This document shows positions 22,269 through 35,583 of a DNA stretch of 64,000 bases, piece by piece (position 1 is the first letter of the stretch; each line of letters starts with the position of its first letter). The notes beneath the pieces are model-generated. The model worked only from the letters and a program-made list of their open reading frames with translations. It was not told the origin of the DNA and did no database searches. Position numbers and translations under genes: made by a program. The stretch lies in NCBI GenBank assembly GCA_949126835.1, contig OX421500.1, positions 22,495,667-22,559,666 on the forward strand, written 5' to 3'. The DNA comes from Anisus vortex (taxonomy: Eukaryota; Mollusca; Gastropoda; Planorbidae).

Positions 22269-23058
22269 CTGAATCATAAATAGCATACACGAAAAACCAA
22301 TATAAAAGTAATAAAAAATAAAAATTTCCTGAAAATTTAACATTTGTAAACAGTATGTTTTTAATTATAAAGTATGCATGGAGCTGTCTCTTTACAAACA
22401 CATTATTTCAATAATAATATCAACATTTTGATGTAAGAATAGTCGATAAGTCCATAGTTTGATACATTTCAGCGATATACTTCTAATATATATGTTCATT
22501 GAACATCTTAATTGTTGTATGGCTACATAAGTCAAGAACGATAAAGTAACTCGGATAAGAAATGTTTATATTCATTTTCTTATGCATAAACTATCTGAAG
22601 GTTTTGACTTTAGCCGCCAACATTGAAAGAAAAAAGTGAGAAGTTATTATAAAGGCACATCAATAGGTAGGCCTAATATATACTGAAATAATATCTTTGT
22701 CATATTATGCTGTCAATAGTTATAAACAAAACAAACGTATTAATGATAGGTGCCTTTCTAATTATGCGTAAAAAAAATAGTTTTAGCATATTTTAGATGT
22801 TCACATATTGAGACAGTTTAACCATTATTTTAATAAAAAACTACATTTGTTACACAACACACGATTTGAGCTTCAAACGCCTTACATAACTCATATACTT
22901 GTGTTATGTTTACAAATATTGACAGCATAAGGTTGGACACATGTGTGAAGTAAATTGTAGTTAAAATAATAATATTATGATGTTTGTATGCGTTTTGTTT
23001 ATGCCTTCCATGAAAGAGAAAAAAGTGCAAAAGCTCAATGAACACACAAAGGTATGGT
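22269..23058. other. AT-rich non-coding stretch
   Basis: Nothing recognised on either strand. Confidence 0.5.
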
Positions 23059-23283
23059 TAAACATGTACGTTCACTAGGGATTTAAACATGTACGTTCAC
23101 TAGGGATTTAAACATGTACGTTCACTAGGGATTTAAACATGTACGTTCACTAGGGATTTAAACATGTACGTTCACTAGGGATTTAAACATGTACGTTCAC
23201 TAGGGATTTAAACATGTACGTTCACTAGGGATTTAAACATGTACGTTCACTAGGGATTTAAACATGTACGTTCACTAAGGATT
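23059..23283. repeat. 25-bp tandem repeat, 9 copies
   Basis: Nine units of 25 bp containing ACATGTACGTTCACTAGGG, identical except for one base in the last copy. Such uniformity indicates recent expansion. Confidence 0.95.
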
Positions 23284-24960
23284 TATCAAATCTTTACCAC
23301 CTAGTTTACAACCCGAAAACAACTTTTTTTTATTTGGGGGGGGGGGGGGGGGGGCGGGGAGAGAAGAGTGAATATTTGAAAGAATGTGTTGCCCATGGCT
23401 TCAAGTCTGTGTAAAAAGTTTAAGGTCAATAGCTTGACGGAATACGCGTCGGTTAGACATCTGAAGGTAGGCTACTCTCCTTCGCCAGCCAGATACAAAG
23501 CGAAATAATGAAGGATTAAACAATAGTTTGTATTAATGTACATGAATATTAGATTAAGCTACATCCACCGCCTAATTCAACTTCCAAACTTCTGACATCA
23601 TTCCGAACATATTTCCACTTAACGCAAGAGTTTAAAGAACAAAACTGGTGCACTATCAGCAGATATAGTGTCAGATTTATATTGTAACACTATTTGAACT
23701 AAACATATGCATGTAAAATAGAAACGTTGTTAAAGTATTACCTGTTTGGCATTTCTTGAACTTAATTCAGGACAAATAAAATATTTCAAAAAAACTACAC
23801 TAATTCCTTTGAATTCATGACGAACACATAATGAAACCAAAACGTCTGATATAAACACACGACTAATATAGAACAGTACGTTGGTGTTTAATATAGGACA
23901 GCTATATCGAATATTTCATTTTTAATAGGCCTACTTGTGTGTCATCTAACACTGGAAAATGGTTCAATCTCAAATCCGCCTACAAGACCATCAAGAAAAG
24001 ACAATCTTTTTTTTTTCACTTTCCAAGGCGTGTAAAAATGAAAAGACTATTTTCATCGCGACTTCCTGTTCATAAGACAAGAAGATTAATGACCAGCCCT
24101 GGTCTTAATTCACTTGTCTCCTAGCGGTGCTGTTAGAAACAAAAGTTATCACTGAAATAGAGATTTGGTTCAGGTGAAAACTAATTATAGTAACAAATAC
24201 TACCCTCATCATCCAACCTCATCATCCGTTTCCCCCATCAATTCCCCCAGACTAATTGTAAATGTCTCATACTAACTTTCATTTCATTTATTTAATGTTA
24301 ATTTACTGTAATTATTTAAGGTTTTTATTTCTTTTTAATGTTATAGTAAGAATTTTAATTAATAATACCAAAGTATTGTTAAATATGCAGGGTCTACGTC
24401 TTCTCATGTTCGGGAACTATAATATGATATAACAGCAATATGTCTTATATTTTAAAAACCAAATCCCTAAGATGGACATAGTATGTTTCAAGTGTATCCA
24501 CTTCAAACCCTCTTGGTTCATGATTCATGAAGCATTGTTCACAAGATTCGTTAACCACAGAAAGTACCTGGAGTGTATAAACAGCACTCCGATACCATTA
24601 ATATATCGAAAAAGCAAATAGCTCTGAATGAGTTAAACAAAGTCCCCCCTGCCCAGTAAGAATATAATGGAGCATACTAACATCCATAGATTAGTTGTAT
24701 CCTATGTATTGTGTGAGTTATGTTCACTATAACGTCACCCCGAGAAGACTGGTGAAAGCATAAAGCTTTAATTCTAAGATATCAACTAAAGTTATAAATA
24801 CATCAAAACTAGAGGGAAAAGCGCCATGAACGATGGTTGAAATTAGTAATGTTTCATTTCATGTACAGTCAAATCTCGTTTTTTGTCAATGATCCATCGA
24901 TGGGCGAAAATATAAACTAACGAAAAAAAAAACAAATACAATTTGGAGGGGAAATAGGGT
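23284..24960. other. Non-coding stretch with poly-G run
   Basis: A G homopolymer of about 19 bases at 23336-23354 (then C and GGGG). Otherwise AT-rich without recognisable exons. Confidence 0.5.
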
Positions 24961-24970
24961 GTAGGGTGGT

Positions 24971-25395
24971 ATGCTGTCTTGCAGCTGTATGTTAAGTAAC
25001 AGCTGTACGTTGAATTGCAGCTGTATGTTGAATTGCAGCTGTATGTTAAGTTACATATATATGTTGAGTTGCAGCTGTTTGTTAAGTTGCAGCTGTATGT
25101 TGAGTTGTGGCTGTATATTAAGTAACAGCTGTATGTTGAGTTGCAGCTGTATGTTAAGTAACAGCTGTATGTTGAGTTGCAGCTGTATGTTGAGTTGCAG
25201 CTGTATGTTGAATTGCAGCTGTATGTTAAGTTACATATATATGTTGAGTTGCAGCTGTTTGTTAAGTTGCAGCTGTATGTTGAGTTGTGGCTGTATATTA
25301 AGTAACAGCTGTATGTTGAGTTGCAGCTGTATGTTAAGTAACAGCTGTATGTTGAGTTGCAGCTGTATGTTGAGTTGCAGCTGTATGTTGAGTGG
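24971..25395. repeat. 18-bp tandem repeat with 180-bp higher-order period
   Basis: About 23 units of GTTGAGTTGCAGCTGTAT and variants. A block of ten units (180 bp) is present twice: the variant GTTACATATATATGTTGAG recurs at that distance. Because 18 is a multiple of 3 and the unit lacks stops, both strands stay open (MLSCSC on plus, YSCNST on minus). This is a consequence of the repeat and not evidence of a protein. Confidence 0.93.
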
Positions 25396-27282
25396 CATGG
25401 ATAAAGTATTACATTACAACGCAATAAGAATTAGTTGTATTAAAATGTACACAGAGAGAATGAGAGAGGGAAACATACTTTATTTAAAAGTCGCTTCTTA
25501 TTGCTAAAAGAAGAATATATTTTAAACATATATGATTGTTTTTTTTATTGGGTAGTGGTGGAAGAATGTGGCTGAAAATTTAAAAGAATGTTTTGCCCAT
25601 GGCATATTAAAGCAATGTTTTTTACTTGTATTATAGATAATACAGAATACTTGATTTTTCCATAATGCCTTTCAAAAGCATTCCAAAAAGGTGTTTCGTC
25701 CCGCTATCAATAACTAACACATTACATTAAAGTCCAGTAATTGATTATTGTTACGCAATGCTGGAAGAGCCTGGGCCAGAGGAATAAAGATAGACTGAAA
25801 TAGAAATAAGTTCTAACAGGTGTAAGTATACACATATCTCTAACACGTAACGCTAGCTATAGAATACAATACAATAGATATTATAGATGACACTATGTAC
25901 ATATTTTACAAACAATACTTGAGTTGACATATTAATAGTGTTATAGAATCAGTGAAAATTATACAATGATGGGTATGGTAAATGTGCTGAAAATCTAGAA
26001 ACAATAGCCTGTATTCCTACATTGTTAAACTCACGCTCCTTACATCGAGATGTAACCAAAGTACCGGATAAGTTGTCTATACATGGACTCAGTTCTTAGA
26101 ACACCATATTATTAAACTTTAATATAAGGGCATTAACTCAGTTTTAGAAAGGTAAATAAAAAATGTAATAAAAGGGAGGTAACGCAACATTCATTTCTTA
26201 AAACATAATTATTTCCCTCACAACTATGTAAACATTGTAATTTTTTTTAAAATTACTTGACGGATAAGAAATCTATTCTAAAGTTTAGATTATCTACATT
26301 CATATAGAAACAGAATTTTCATTCCTACAGCTTTACAAGTGCAAAGGTTTTACACGCAACATCGGTCTCTAATAGTGCAAAGGCTGAGTTGACATTTACT
26401 TTGAATGAGTCCACACAAACTGTTACTACTAGAAGTAGATTATATGTAAACAACATATTAACATGGTGATATAAATAAAATAAAAAATAGAAAAATAAAA
26501 TATGTAAACCAAAAACAATGTATAGATTCAAAACAAATTGGCATTCTTTTTTTTTTGTTGCCAACTGACGTAGGGCCTACATAAACACAGATTAGCCCAA
26601 TTTATAAATAAACGCATAATGGATATATTAGACTCCAAACCTTAAGTATATATATAGACTCATAATCTTCTTATGGCTATGGACAAGTATTAACGTGTAT
26701 GCATGCATAAAAGGTCACATGCAATAACATTTCCGTTCTTATTCGATCATTTTCTTCGAAACAATGTCTGTGTGCTACTTTACTGGTTGTACTTAAATTT
26801 GTTGGGGATTAAAATTTATTTCATTTCCAAAAGATGTTTACAAAATAAAAAAATGTATTGTGGAAGTCAGAAGTGAAAAATCACCTTTTTAAAATATCAA
26901 ACTTATTGCTTAATGCAAAAGATTTGAAAAGAATTTTTGTTATTCGTTTTTATGAATTTACGCATTTTGTTTTTCAATAACCAAGAAAACGCAACTCTTG
27001 ACTCATTTATTTTGTAAACAAATAAACATTTTAGCTCACGCGACTGACACTTGAGTATTAATTATCGCCTACTCACTTTTGATGTTAAAAACGGATTCCT
27101 CATAACTAATATTGTATCCTTTGTATAATTCTAAAAGACTAGAACTGGCCGTCGAGGTTGAAATCAATTGTCAAACACCACTAAAAGCATGCTTTTTTTG
27201 TTTATTAGTTTAACAATAGAACAGGAAGTTCACGAACATTACAGTTCAAAAGGTCACACCTAATTAAGACTCCTCCATGTTA

Positions 27283-27470
27283 GAGCCGACACTGTAGTTG
27301 CTATATAAATAGACTCATAGTCTTATAATGGTTATGTTAGAGCCGACACTGTAGTTGCTATATAAATAGACTCATAACCTTATAATGGCTATGTTAGAGC
27401 CGACACTGTAGTTGTTATATAAATAGAATAATAATCTTATAATGGCTATACACTTCGAGCCGACACTTGA
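27283..27470. repeat. 57-bp tandem repeat, 3-4 copies
   Basis: Units starting GAGCCGACACTGTAGTTG at 27283, 27340 and 27397, and a diverged one at 27457. Confidence 0.85.
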
Positions 27471-29062
27471 ATTATTCGATAAATAGATGGCTACTGTTTG
27501 TTAGTTTTACAAACCTAGATAGATAGTGAGTGGAGGAGACAGAAGACAACAACTAAAGGTCTCGAAATATCGATACCTACTTTTGAATTAACAATACCTA
27601 GTTTTGAATGATCTTACATTAAAAATTTTGACACGTTTTTTTTTTAATTCAACAACACAAGATAACAGAGATTGCGAGGAAAACAAGTGTTTAAAATAAA
27701 TGATGTTGAGGAGATCTATTTCCCGGTTACTCGTCTAACCTAAACATATTGAAAACCCTATTCATTATTTGTTTCTGCCCGTCCGCTAGTCAAACTTATA
27801 GGCTAGTAGATAGTCCAGAGATTCTGGTTTAACTGCCACGGGAGAATTAGAAATTGACTGAAGTGAGTTCTTTACAGTAAATCAAAAAGCAAGACAGTGT
27901 TTTTATGCAGATGTAATAACTTGCTCATTGTGTGAGCGACTAGGTAAACCTTTACATCTGCAATGTTGATATTATCTGAATCTATATTTCAAGGGAATCA
28001 TTGCAATGCAATTTTACGTTATTTTCATTTCTTGTCCAGCCCACTTGTAAACATGTCGTGTTTATGTTGCTAAAAAGAAAATTGTCGTCGTGATCGGGAC
28101 GTGGGTGATTGGGGTTATTGTGGCTTGTTGTCGTAAGAGTATGATGTGCCGACGCTGTAATCGACCTGGAATATTGTTTAGTTCTCTCCTGGCTCGTTAG
28201 ATGACATAAGATACACACACAACCAGTTCTTAGGTGTACACAAACAAATCTCTGGTGATGGTTATAATGTTTATTGTCATTCAGTAATCCAATGGGGAAA
28301 TATACACAAATCGATACAGTAAGCGAAAATAACCTTAAAGTAAGCTTATGTCGACTGCATTACTACAGCAACGGTGCTGTGACAAAAATTGAGTGAATGA
28401 GTTACGTTGCAACTAAGGGTGGAGGATGAAGAGGTGTATATTTAAACTCACATTGGAAAACACAAGATAAATTGACTAGACATCATAGTAAACACTCCAG
28501 TCGCTTATTGTGAATAAAAACAGAAATCCAGGTTATATGTCAGAGATGATAAACTGGCAGAGTGTGAGACAAAGAACATTGCGAGGTGGAGGAGGGACAA
28601 ATTGTGTAATGTAGAGGGGTAGGGACAAGTGATAGCACACCTAAATGTATAAAGGGGAGGAGATAACATTTTAAAGGGAAAATCGTGCACATATTGGGAA
28701 AGAGGGGGTCAATAAAATAGCAGGCTTTTTCTGCTTTTATGCACAGGCTCACCCTAAACAATTTAAATACTAATATGTCATTTAAGTATGAAAATTAAAA
28801 CGTTAACAATTGATAATAAAATTTCATTTCTAATTAAAAAATATGTTATAAATCTTTTTTTTTTTTTAAATAAAGGGGAAAAAAAAGGGGGGGGGGGAAA
28901 CAATAGGTCACAGAGAATATTTTGTTATAGTTGGGCAATCCACGTTACTTTTTAAGAGCTTAACGTGTCTTATGACATTGTCCAACCTTATCACTGATAA
29001 CAATGAATATTTTCACCAAAAAAAAAATAATTGTGTAATGGCGAAATTTTTTAAATTTCTAT

Positions 29063-29147
29063 CACGTCGCTTACACCAGAAATACGTCGCTTACACCAGA
29101 AATACGTCGCTTACATCAGAAATACGTCGCTTACACCAGAAATACGT
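29063..29147. repeat. 20-bp tandem repeat, 4 copies
   Basis: Four copies of ACGTCGCTTACACCAGAAAT, with one base change in the third. Confidence 0.9.
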
Positions 29148-29167
29148 ATAGCCTACTATTTGTATTA

Positions 29168-29325
29168 GAGGCCGACCGAACTTTGGTTACGGTTTCTGCT
29201 TCGGCGCCGAAAGTAGGCATATGGTCTCTTCCGGTATAGTTTCGGTTTAGACCGAAGCTAAAAGGTTAGCTTTCGGGTTGTTTTCGGTTTTGGCCGAAAC
29301 CAAATATTTGGTTTCGGTCGGCCTC
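29168..29325. mobile_element. Small inverted-repeat element (MITE-like)
   Basis: Begins GAGGCCGACCGAA and ends with its exact inverse TTCGGTCGGCCTC; the interior has several further TTCGGTTT/AAACCGAA pairs, so the whole 158 bp can fold back on itself. It is followed at 29558-29690 by a run of CCGAACC/AACCCGA words. No target duplication or coding was identified. Confidence 0.55.
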
Positions 29326-30479
29326 CAAATTGTATTTCATATAACAGAAAACCCAGAAAAAACACTTATTGTTGTTGTTTTTATTTGCATCAATCTATGC
29401 ATAATTAATTGTGAGTTTTAAAAATGAGGCAGAAGACAAACATTATTTTCAATCAGTACAAAATCCAGTTGTAGGCCACTATTTTAGGATTTTTTATTTA
29501 TATAAAAAAATAAACAGTTTTATTAAAACGCAAACATTGTAAGAGTTCAGTTGTTGTCGAACCGAACGAAACCCGATTAAATTATTACCTAACCGAACCG
29601 AACCCGAACTTATTTTTTTACCAATCCGACCGAACAGAACCCGAACTTGGGGTCCTACCGAACCGAACCCAACCGCTAAATGAGGGTTCGATTCCCATCT
29701 CTAGTTTATTCTTAATATTGTTTTTTATAAACTAGTTTATACTAATGCGTTAATGTCTTTGTATTTTCATCAGAAGCTTCCCGATAAAAATAATTGTCTC
29801 ATATCTGAACTGGAGCGCAATATATGAAACCTCCTTAGTCACAAATAACCATGGTCAAATAATAATAATGTATCTTTGTGATAAATGACATCCTCTTGAC
29901 CTCAGTATCATATTTCCTGAGATTAGTTGGACTCCTTACACCCTTGTTCGCACAAATCTAACATAATAATATGTTATCTGGGATATAAAGAACAAGAAGT
30001 AACCGATTAGTTAGTATTACTCAACTTGTTGGTTCATTACATTGTTTACTGAAGTTGTCTATGAACTCCTTTATGTATCAAGTAACAAAACTTCTTTTTC
30101 ACAATTATAAGTGTTTGTTTTTTTATATTTCAACTATCCCCTTAAGTGGTCTGATTTAGAACATGTTTATCTATAACCCTACTTAAACATTGCCACTTAA
30201 CGTCGATGTCAAATGTATGGAACTAAAGACCGACTTTTGAAAAGGTATTTATTTTAAGCAAATCCACAACTAGGCTATTATTTATTGTAATTGAGTTTAA
30301 GAATTTATAGCCTATCATGATTCGACTTGGTATCTGGTTGATCCTTAGCTTCATGATTATTGCCTCTCTAAGTATGTATACAAAGAAATCCTTTCTGATA
30401 TTTTTCAATATTGTTTCATAGTAAGGTTTCTTGTTTTATTCAAACTTATTGTTAATATTTTTATATTGATCATCTTTCT

Positions 30480-32095
30480 AAGTGAATGTAAATGTAGTAA
30501 ATGTAATGAATGTATATGTAGTGAATGTAAATGTAGTTAATCTAAATGTAGTAATGTAAATGTAGTGAATATAAATGCAATGAATGTAAATGTAGTGAAT
30601 GTAAATGTAATGAATGTAAATGTAGTGAATGTAAATGTAGTAAATTGTAAATGTAGTGAATGTAAATGTAGTAAATGTAATAAATGTAAATGTAGTGAAT
30701 GTAAATGTAATGAATGTAAATGTAGTGAATGTAAATGTAGTGAATGTAAATGTAGTGAATGTAAATGTAATGAATGTAAATGTAGTGAATGTAAATGTAG
30801 TGAATGTAAATGTAATGAATGTAAATTAAGTGAATGTAAATGTAGTGAATGTAAATGCAATGAATGTAAATGTAATGAATGTAAATGTAACGAATGTAAA
30901 TGTAGTGAATTTAAATGCAATAAATGTAAATGTAGTGAATGTAAATGTAGTGAATGTAAATGTAGTGAATGTAAATGTAGTGAATGTAAATGTAGTGAAT
31001 GTAAATGTAGTGAATGTAAATGTAGTGAATGTAAATGTAATGAATGTAAATGTAGTGAATGTAAATGTAGTGAATGTAAATGTAGTGAATGTAAATGTAG
31101 TGAATGTAAATGTAGTGAATGTAAATGTAATGAATGTAAATGTAGTGAATGTAAATGTAGTAAATTGTAAATGTAGTGAATTGTAAATGTAGTAAATGTA
31201 ATAAATGTAAATGTAGTGAATGTAAATGTAATGAATGTAAATGTAGTGAATGTAAATGTAGTGAATGTAAATGTAGTGAATGTAAATGTAGTAAATTGTA
31301 AATGTAGTGAATTGTAAATGTAGTAAATGTAATAAATGTAAATGTAGTGAATGTAAATGTAATGAATGTAAATGTAGTGAATGTAAATGTAGTGAATGTA
31401 AATGTAGTGAATGTAAATGTAATGAATGTAAATGTAGTGAATGTAAATGTAGTGAATGTAAATGTAATGAATGTAAATTAAGTGAATGTAAATGTAGTGA
31501 ATGTAAATGCAATGAATGTAAATGTAATGAATGTAAATGTAACGAATGTAAATGTAGTGAATTTAAATGCAATAAATGTAAATGTAGTGAATGTAAATGT
31601 AGTGAATGTAAATGTAGTGAATGTAAATGTAGTGAATGTAAATGTAGTGAATGTAAATGTAGTGAATGTAAATGTAATGAATGTAAATGTAGTGAATGTA
31701 AATGTAGTGAATGTAAATGTAGTGAATGTAAATGTAGTGAATGTAAATGTAGTGAATGTAAATGTAATGAATGTAAATGTAGTGAATGTAAATGTAGTGA
31801 ATGTAAATGTAATGAATGTAAATGTAGTGAATGTAAATGTAGTGTATGTAAATGTAGTGAATGTAAATGTAGTGAATGTAAATGTATTTAATGTAAATGC
31901 AGTGGATGTAAATGTAGTGAATGTAAATGTAGTGAATGTAAATGTAGTGAATGTAAATGTAGTGAATGTAAATGTAGTCAATATAAATGTAGTGAATGTT
32001 AATGTAGTGAATGTTAATGTGGTGAATGTAAATGCAAAGAATAAAAATGTAGTGAATATAAAGGCAATGAATGTAAATGTATTGAGTTTAAAAGC
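30480..32095. repeat. 15-bp tandem repeat, about 105 units, with 652-bp higher-order repeat
   Basis: Units of GTGAATGTAAATGTA with recurring variants (AATG, GCAA, TTAAG). A variant set including AACGAATG occurs at 30889 and again at 31541, 652 bp apart, so a large block was itself duplicated. Since 15 is a multiple of 3, the array is open in several frames on both strands (repeats of CKCSE on plus). It lies in the presumed intron directly upstream of the lectin exon and is absent from the duplicated locus. Confidence 0.95.
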
Positions 32096-32309
32096 TATAA
32101 TACAATTTAATAAAAAATATAACATGATGTGTAGTCTATTGATAAACAATAGATTGCCTTTTATGTCATGTACTCCTTCTTACGTTTAAGTATATTTACA
32201 GTAAATGTATAAATTAATTAGATACAGAAATACTACATGTGCTGTTTTATAAATCGCTACACTACTGTACTATCATGTTTTTAAAATTCTTAAATTTGAA
32301 ATTAAACAG

Positions 32310-33178
32310 ATGCAGCTCAAATAGCGTTTACCACAAATGATCCAATTATTCACCCCGTGCTCACGAAAAACTTAACTCTACGGTGCTCGGTTCAAGATGT
32401 TCAACCAACTAGGCCATCTACAACATTAGGGCCACTCTCTGTCGCAATATACACAGCAGCCTATGCAACAACCACAAGGCCGTCATTTCTAAATGTAACA
32501 GCATTTCATGAGTCTAATTACAGCACTACACCAGGCGCTGTTGCTTCAACACAGGAAGTAGATTATGTAGCAGACGTAGCTCACGTGATGTCAATCATTA
32601 TCAGCAAAGTAAATCGATTAACAAACCAGCTGGAGACAGTAGCTGATGTCACTCCCTTTGAGACAGCTACAGCTGGGCCATTGTTTAAAGTATCTGTCAG
32701 AGTTGAAGGCAACAGTCAAAGTTCATCAGTTCATGGAGAAAAAGGTTTTCTGCAAGTTTCCTGGGACTATCCAAACGAAGATGAATCTGGGCAGTACGTG
32801 TGTGAGATATTTGCACTCAACCAAGAAAACCATCCGGTTACTATCAGATCAAACCTGGTAGTTGTGACCAGAGAACCGTCCATCTCAGATCTTGCCCAGC
32901 ATATTGCTAATCATGAGAAACGTTTTGATGAACTCAAGTCACGACATATCCAAAAAGGTAGTTTTGACTGTACTAATAATTATAGCACCAGAGTGAACTT
33001 TAGCCCAGCTTTTAACACAACCCCTTTGATCTTTACGTCTTTGGTCAAAGTTTCACTGAACAATAACTATCCTGATGCTGGAATTACAGTGACAAGTGTT
33101 ACTACTTCTTCTTTTAACTATAACTGTTTATCTAGAGCCTCTTCAACTATCGAGTGGCTGGCAATAGAAAATAACTAG
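32310..33178 (+). CDS. Ig-like plus H-type lectin protein (VIgL-like), main exon
   Basis: An exon following the acceptor AATTAAACAG; the frame then runs 289 codons to TAG at 33176-33178. The first half is one Ig-like domain: LTKNLTLRCSV carries the first cysteine and DESGQYVCEI the second, with an Ig-type core (GFLQVSWDYP). A short helical linker follows (DLAQHIANHEKRFDELKSRH). The last 75 residues fit an H-type lectin domain, the fold of Helix pomatia agglutinin (RVNFSPAFNTTPLIFTSLVK ... STIEWLAIE). The layout Ig - helix - lectin is that of gastropod FREP/CREP (VIgL) defence proteins, with an H-type lectin in place of fibrinogen or C-type lectin. The signal-peptide exon was not found, so no start codon is assigned. 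A poly(A) signal follows at 33230. Several N-X-S/T sites suggest a secreted glycoprotein. Confidence 0.75.
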
Positions 33179-33229
33179 ATTCTACAAAGAATCTTAAACC
33201 TACAATTCCATAACCCTGACATTTGAAAC

Positions 33230-33235
33230 AATAAA
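33230..33235 (+). terminator. Poly(A) signal for lectin copy 1
   Basis: AATAAA 52 bases after the stop codon. Confidence 0.55.
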
Positions 33236-33936
33236 AAAATAGAATGTTAGTAAATTAAAATTAAACTTTTCTTTTAACTTTTATAATTTAACATGACAAT
33301 GATTTTCGATTATGTTGTTTAAATCAACAAGAAACATTCTCATTTCTTTCAAAAATCTTTAGTATGCGTTGTCTAAATTTTAAAAAAAAATGACAATACC
33401 TTAGGCCAAAACTTTTAATTGCTCTAAAGCTTGAGATTGTTTACGAAACTCTGTATAGGAAAAACAGTAATTTGAAAATATTCATAATACAATCGGTTCT
33501 TGTAATAAAGGAATTTCCTGGCATTTGACTTGTTGGATTTGTGATGTGTTAGATCTTTTTATCATTTTATTTCCTTTTAATTTCATCTTTGTTTTAAATA
33601 TTTGTATTGTGTATGATAATCAATAGGTTGATTTTTCTTCTTGTATATAACATAATGGCAATATGAATGAATAAATATGTTAAAATGTTACAAAAATTGT
33701 TATAGCATAGGCCTAGATTTAGTTTGCTAAAATAAATGTAATAAAAGCAATTAGATTATAGTAGCTGTATATTAAATACTCTATCGGCCTATATCGCTCA
33801 TTCTCTTTCGTCCACTCTCTCTCTCTTACTCAACACTCTGTTTTTTATTTCACACTCTCACAAATTTTCTCTTCCAGTTTTTCTCTTTTTCTCAACCTTC
33901 TCTTTGTTGGTACTCTCTGTCCTCCTCTGTCGTTTA

Positions 33937-34833
33937 ATAATTAGTGAATGACCAAGTTTTTCAAAGGAATGAAGTGAAAATAATTAGTGAATGACCACGT
34001 TTTGTAAAGGAATGAAGTGAAAATAATTAGTGAATGACCACGTTTTGTAAAGGAATGAAGTGAAAATAATTAGTGAATGACCACGTTTTGTAAAGGAATG
34101 AAGTGAAAATAATTAGTGAATGACCACGTTTTGTAAAGGAATGAATTGAAAATAATTAGCGAATGACCACGTTTTGTAAAGGAATGAAGTGAAAATAATT
34201 AGTGAATGACCACGTTTTGTAAAGGAATGAAGTGAAAATAATTAGTGAATGACCACGTTTTTTAAAGGAATGAAGTGAAAATAATTAGTGAATGACCACG
34301 TTTTTTAAAGGAATGAAGTGAAAATAATTAGTGAATGACCACGTTTTGTAAAGGAATGAAGTGAAAATAATTAGTGAATGACCACGTTTTGTAAAGGAAT
34401 GAATTGAAAATAATTAGCGAATGACCACGTTTTGTAAAGGAATGAAGTGAAAATAATTAGTGAATGACCACGTTTTGTAAAGGAATGAAGTGAAAATAAT
34501 TAGTGAATGACCACGTTTTTTAAAGGAATGAAGTGAAAATAATTAGTGAATGACCACGTTTTTTAAAGGAATGAAGTGAAAATAATTAGTGAATGACCAC
34601 GTTTTGTAAAGGAATGAAGTGAAAATAATTAGTGAATGACCACGTTTTGTAAAGGAATGAAGTGAAAATAGTGAATGACCACGTTTTGTAAAGGAATGAA
34701 GTGAAAATAATTAGTGAAAGACCACGTTTTGTAAAGGAATGGGGTGAAATAATTAGTGAATGACCACGTTTTGTAAAGGAATGGGGTGAAATAATTAGTG
34801 AATGACCACGTTTTGTAAAGGAATGAGGGGAAA
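33937..34833. repeat. 43-bp tandem repeat, about 21 copies, 258-bp higher-order period
   Basis: Units containing TTAGTGAATGACCACGTTTT and GGAATGAAGTGAAA, spaced 43 bp. A marked variant (GAATTGAAAATAATTAGCG) appears at 34143 and 34401, exactly six units apart, and the T-for-G variant follows at the same distance. The array separates the two lectin loci. Confidence 0.93.
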
Positions 34834-35259
34834 TTATAAATGACTATTTATTTTAATTTTTGAAAGTGGAAATCAATAACTACACCATCATATTTGATAA
34901 AATGACTGTTAGTTTTTTGTGTTTTTTTTAATATGAATTGTGGAAGTATAAAACTATCATTTTATGTCATCTAATGAAGCTCGAAATGAAATAATATATA
35001 AGCGACTAAAAATACGTGCTCAGGCTAGGAAGCAAAAAGCTAAATGAAACAAATTAGCAAGGTAGGACCAATATTGTATCAGTATCGCCCAAACTCTAAA
35101 TAGTCTTAAACTAATCATATTCGTCTACACTAGAGTAATGTACCATATGACAAATCGATAGTAGATTCATATCGAAGCCTGTCCCTGGTATAGGAGTTAG
35201 AAATCTGTGCCAAAAGTGAGTGAAAATGATGAAGTCCAATATAACAACGTAATTAGTGG

Positions 35260-35489
35260 TTGCAATAAATAGAATTAACACAGAGAGTTTCAGAGGGAAC
35301 ACACTCTATTTAAAAATTGAATCTTATTGCTTAAGGAGGAACATTTATGTTCAAATAACTACAAATAACTATCATTTATGAAATAGGTTGAGTCACAACA
35401 ACTTAACAATGTATATAAATATATTTATAATATATAATTATTTATTTACAGATAAGTCTAACACGCACAGCTAGCTATACATATAAGCT

Positions 35490-35583
<94 letters not shown>

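Larger units (their letters stand above)
25430..30479 (+). repeat. 5' flank of lectin copy 1 (segmental duplication, left copy)
   Basis: Several stretches here have diverged counterparts in the same order in front of the second lectin copy: about 25430-25530 with 35265-35350, 25600-25740 with 35615-35740, 27280-27330 with 36030-36080, and 27960-28050 with 40525-40620. The duplication therefore includes kilobases of upstream DNA. Also inside: three to four 57-bp units at 27283-27470, four 20-bp units at 29063-29147 and a palindromic element at 29168-29325. No upstream exon could be fixed. Confidence 0.6.

Noticed and set aside
24843..25507. Frames of MLSCSC and YSCNST repeats
   Set aside because: By-products of an 18-bp tandem repeat, open on both strands at once.
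28006..28062. Candidate signal-peptide exon for the lectin gene (ATG 28006, MQFYVIFISCPAHL)
   Set aside because: The only nearby donor leaves a phase that does not match the acceptor at 32310, and the counterpart in the second locus does not conserve the frame.
30537..32189. Long open frames on both strands with CKCSE, NVNVV, HSLHL or TFTFT repeats, at first sight cysteine-rich or metallothionein-like proteins
   Set aside because: They are translations of a 15-bp tandem repeat in every frame that lacks a stop. Opposite strands are open in the same place, and there is no start context or splice structure.
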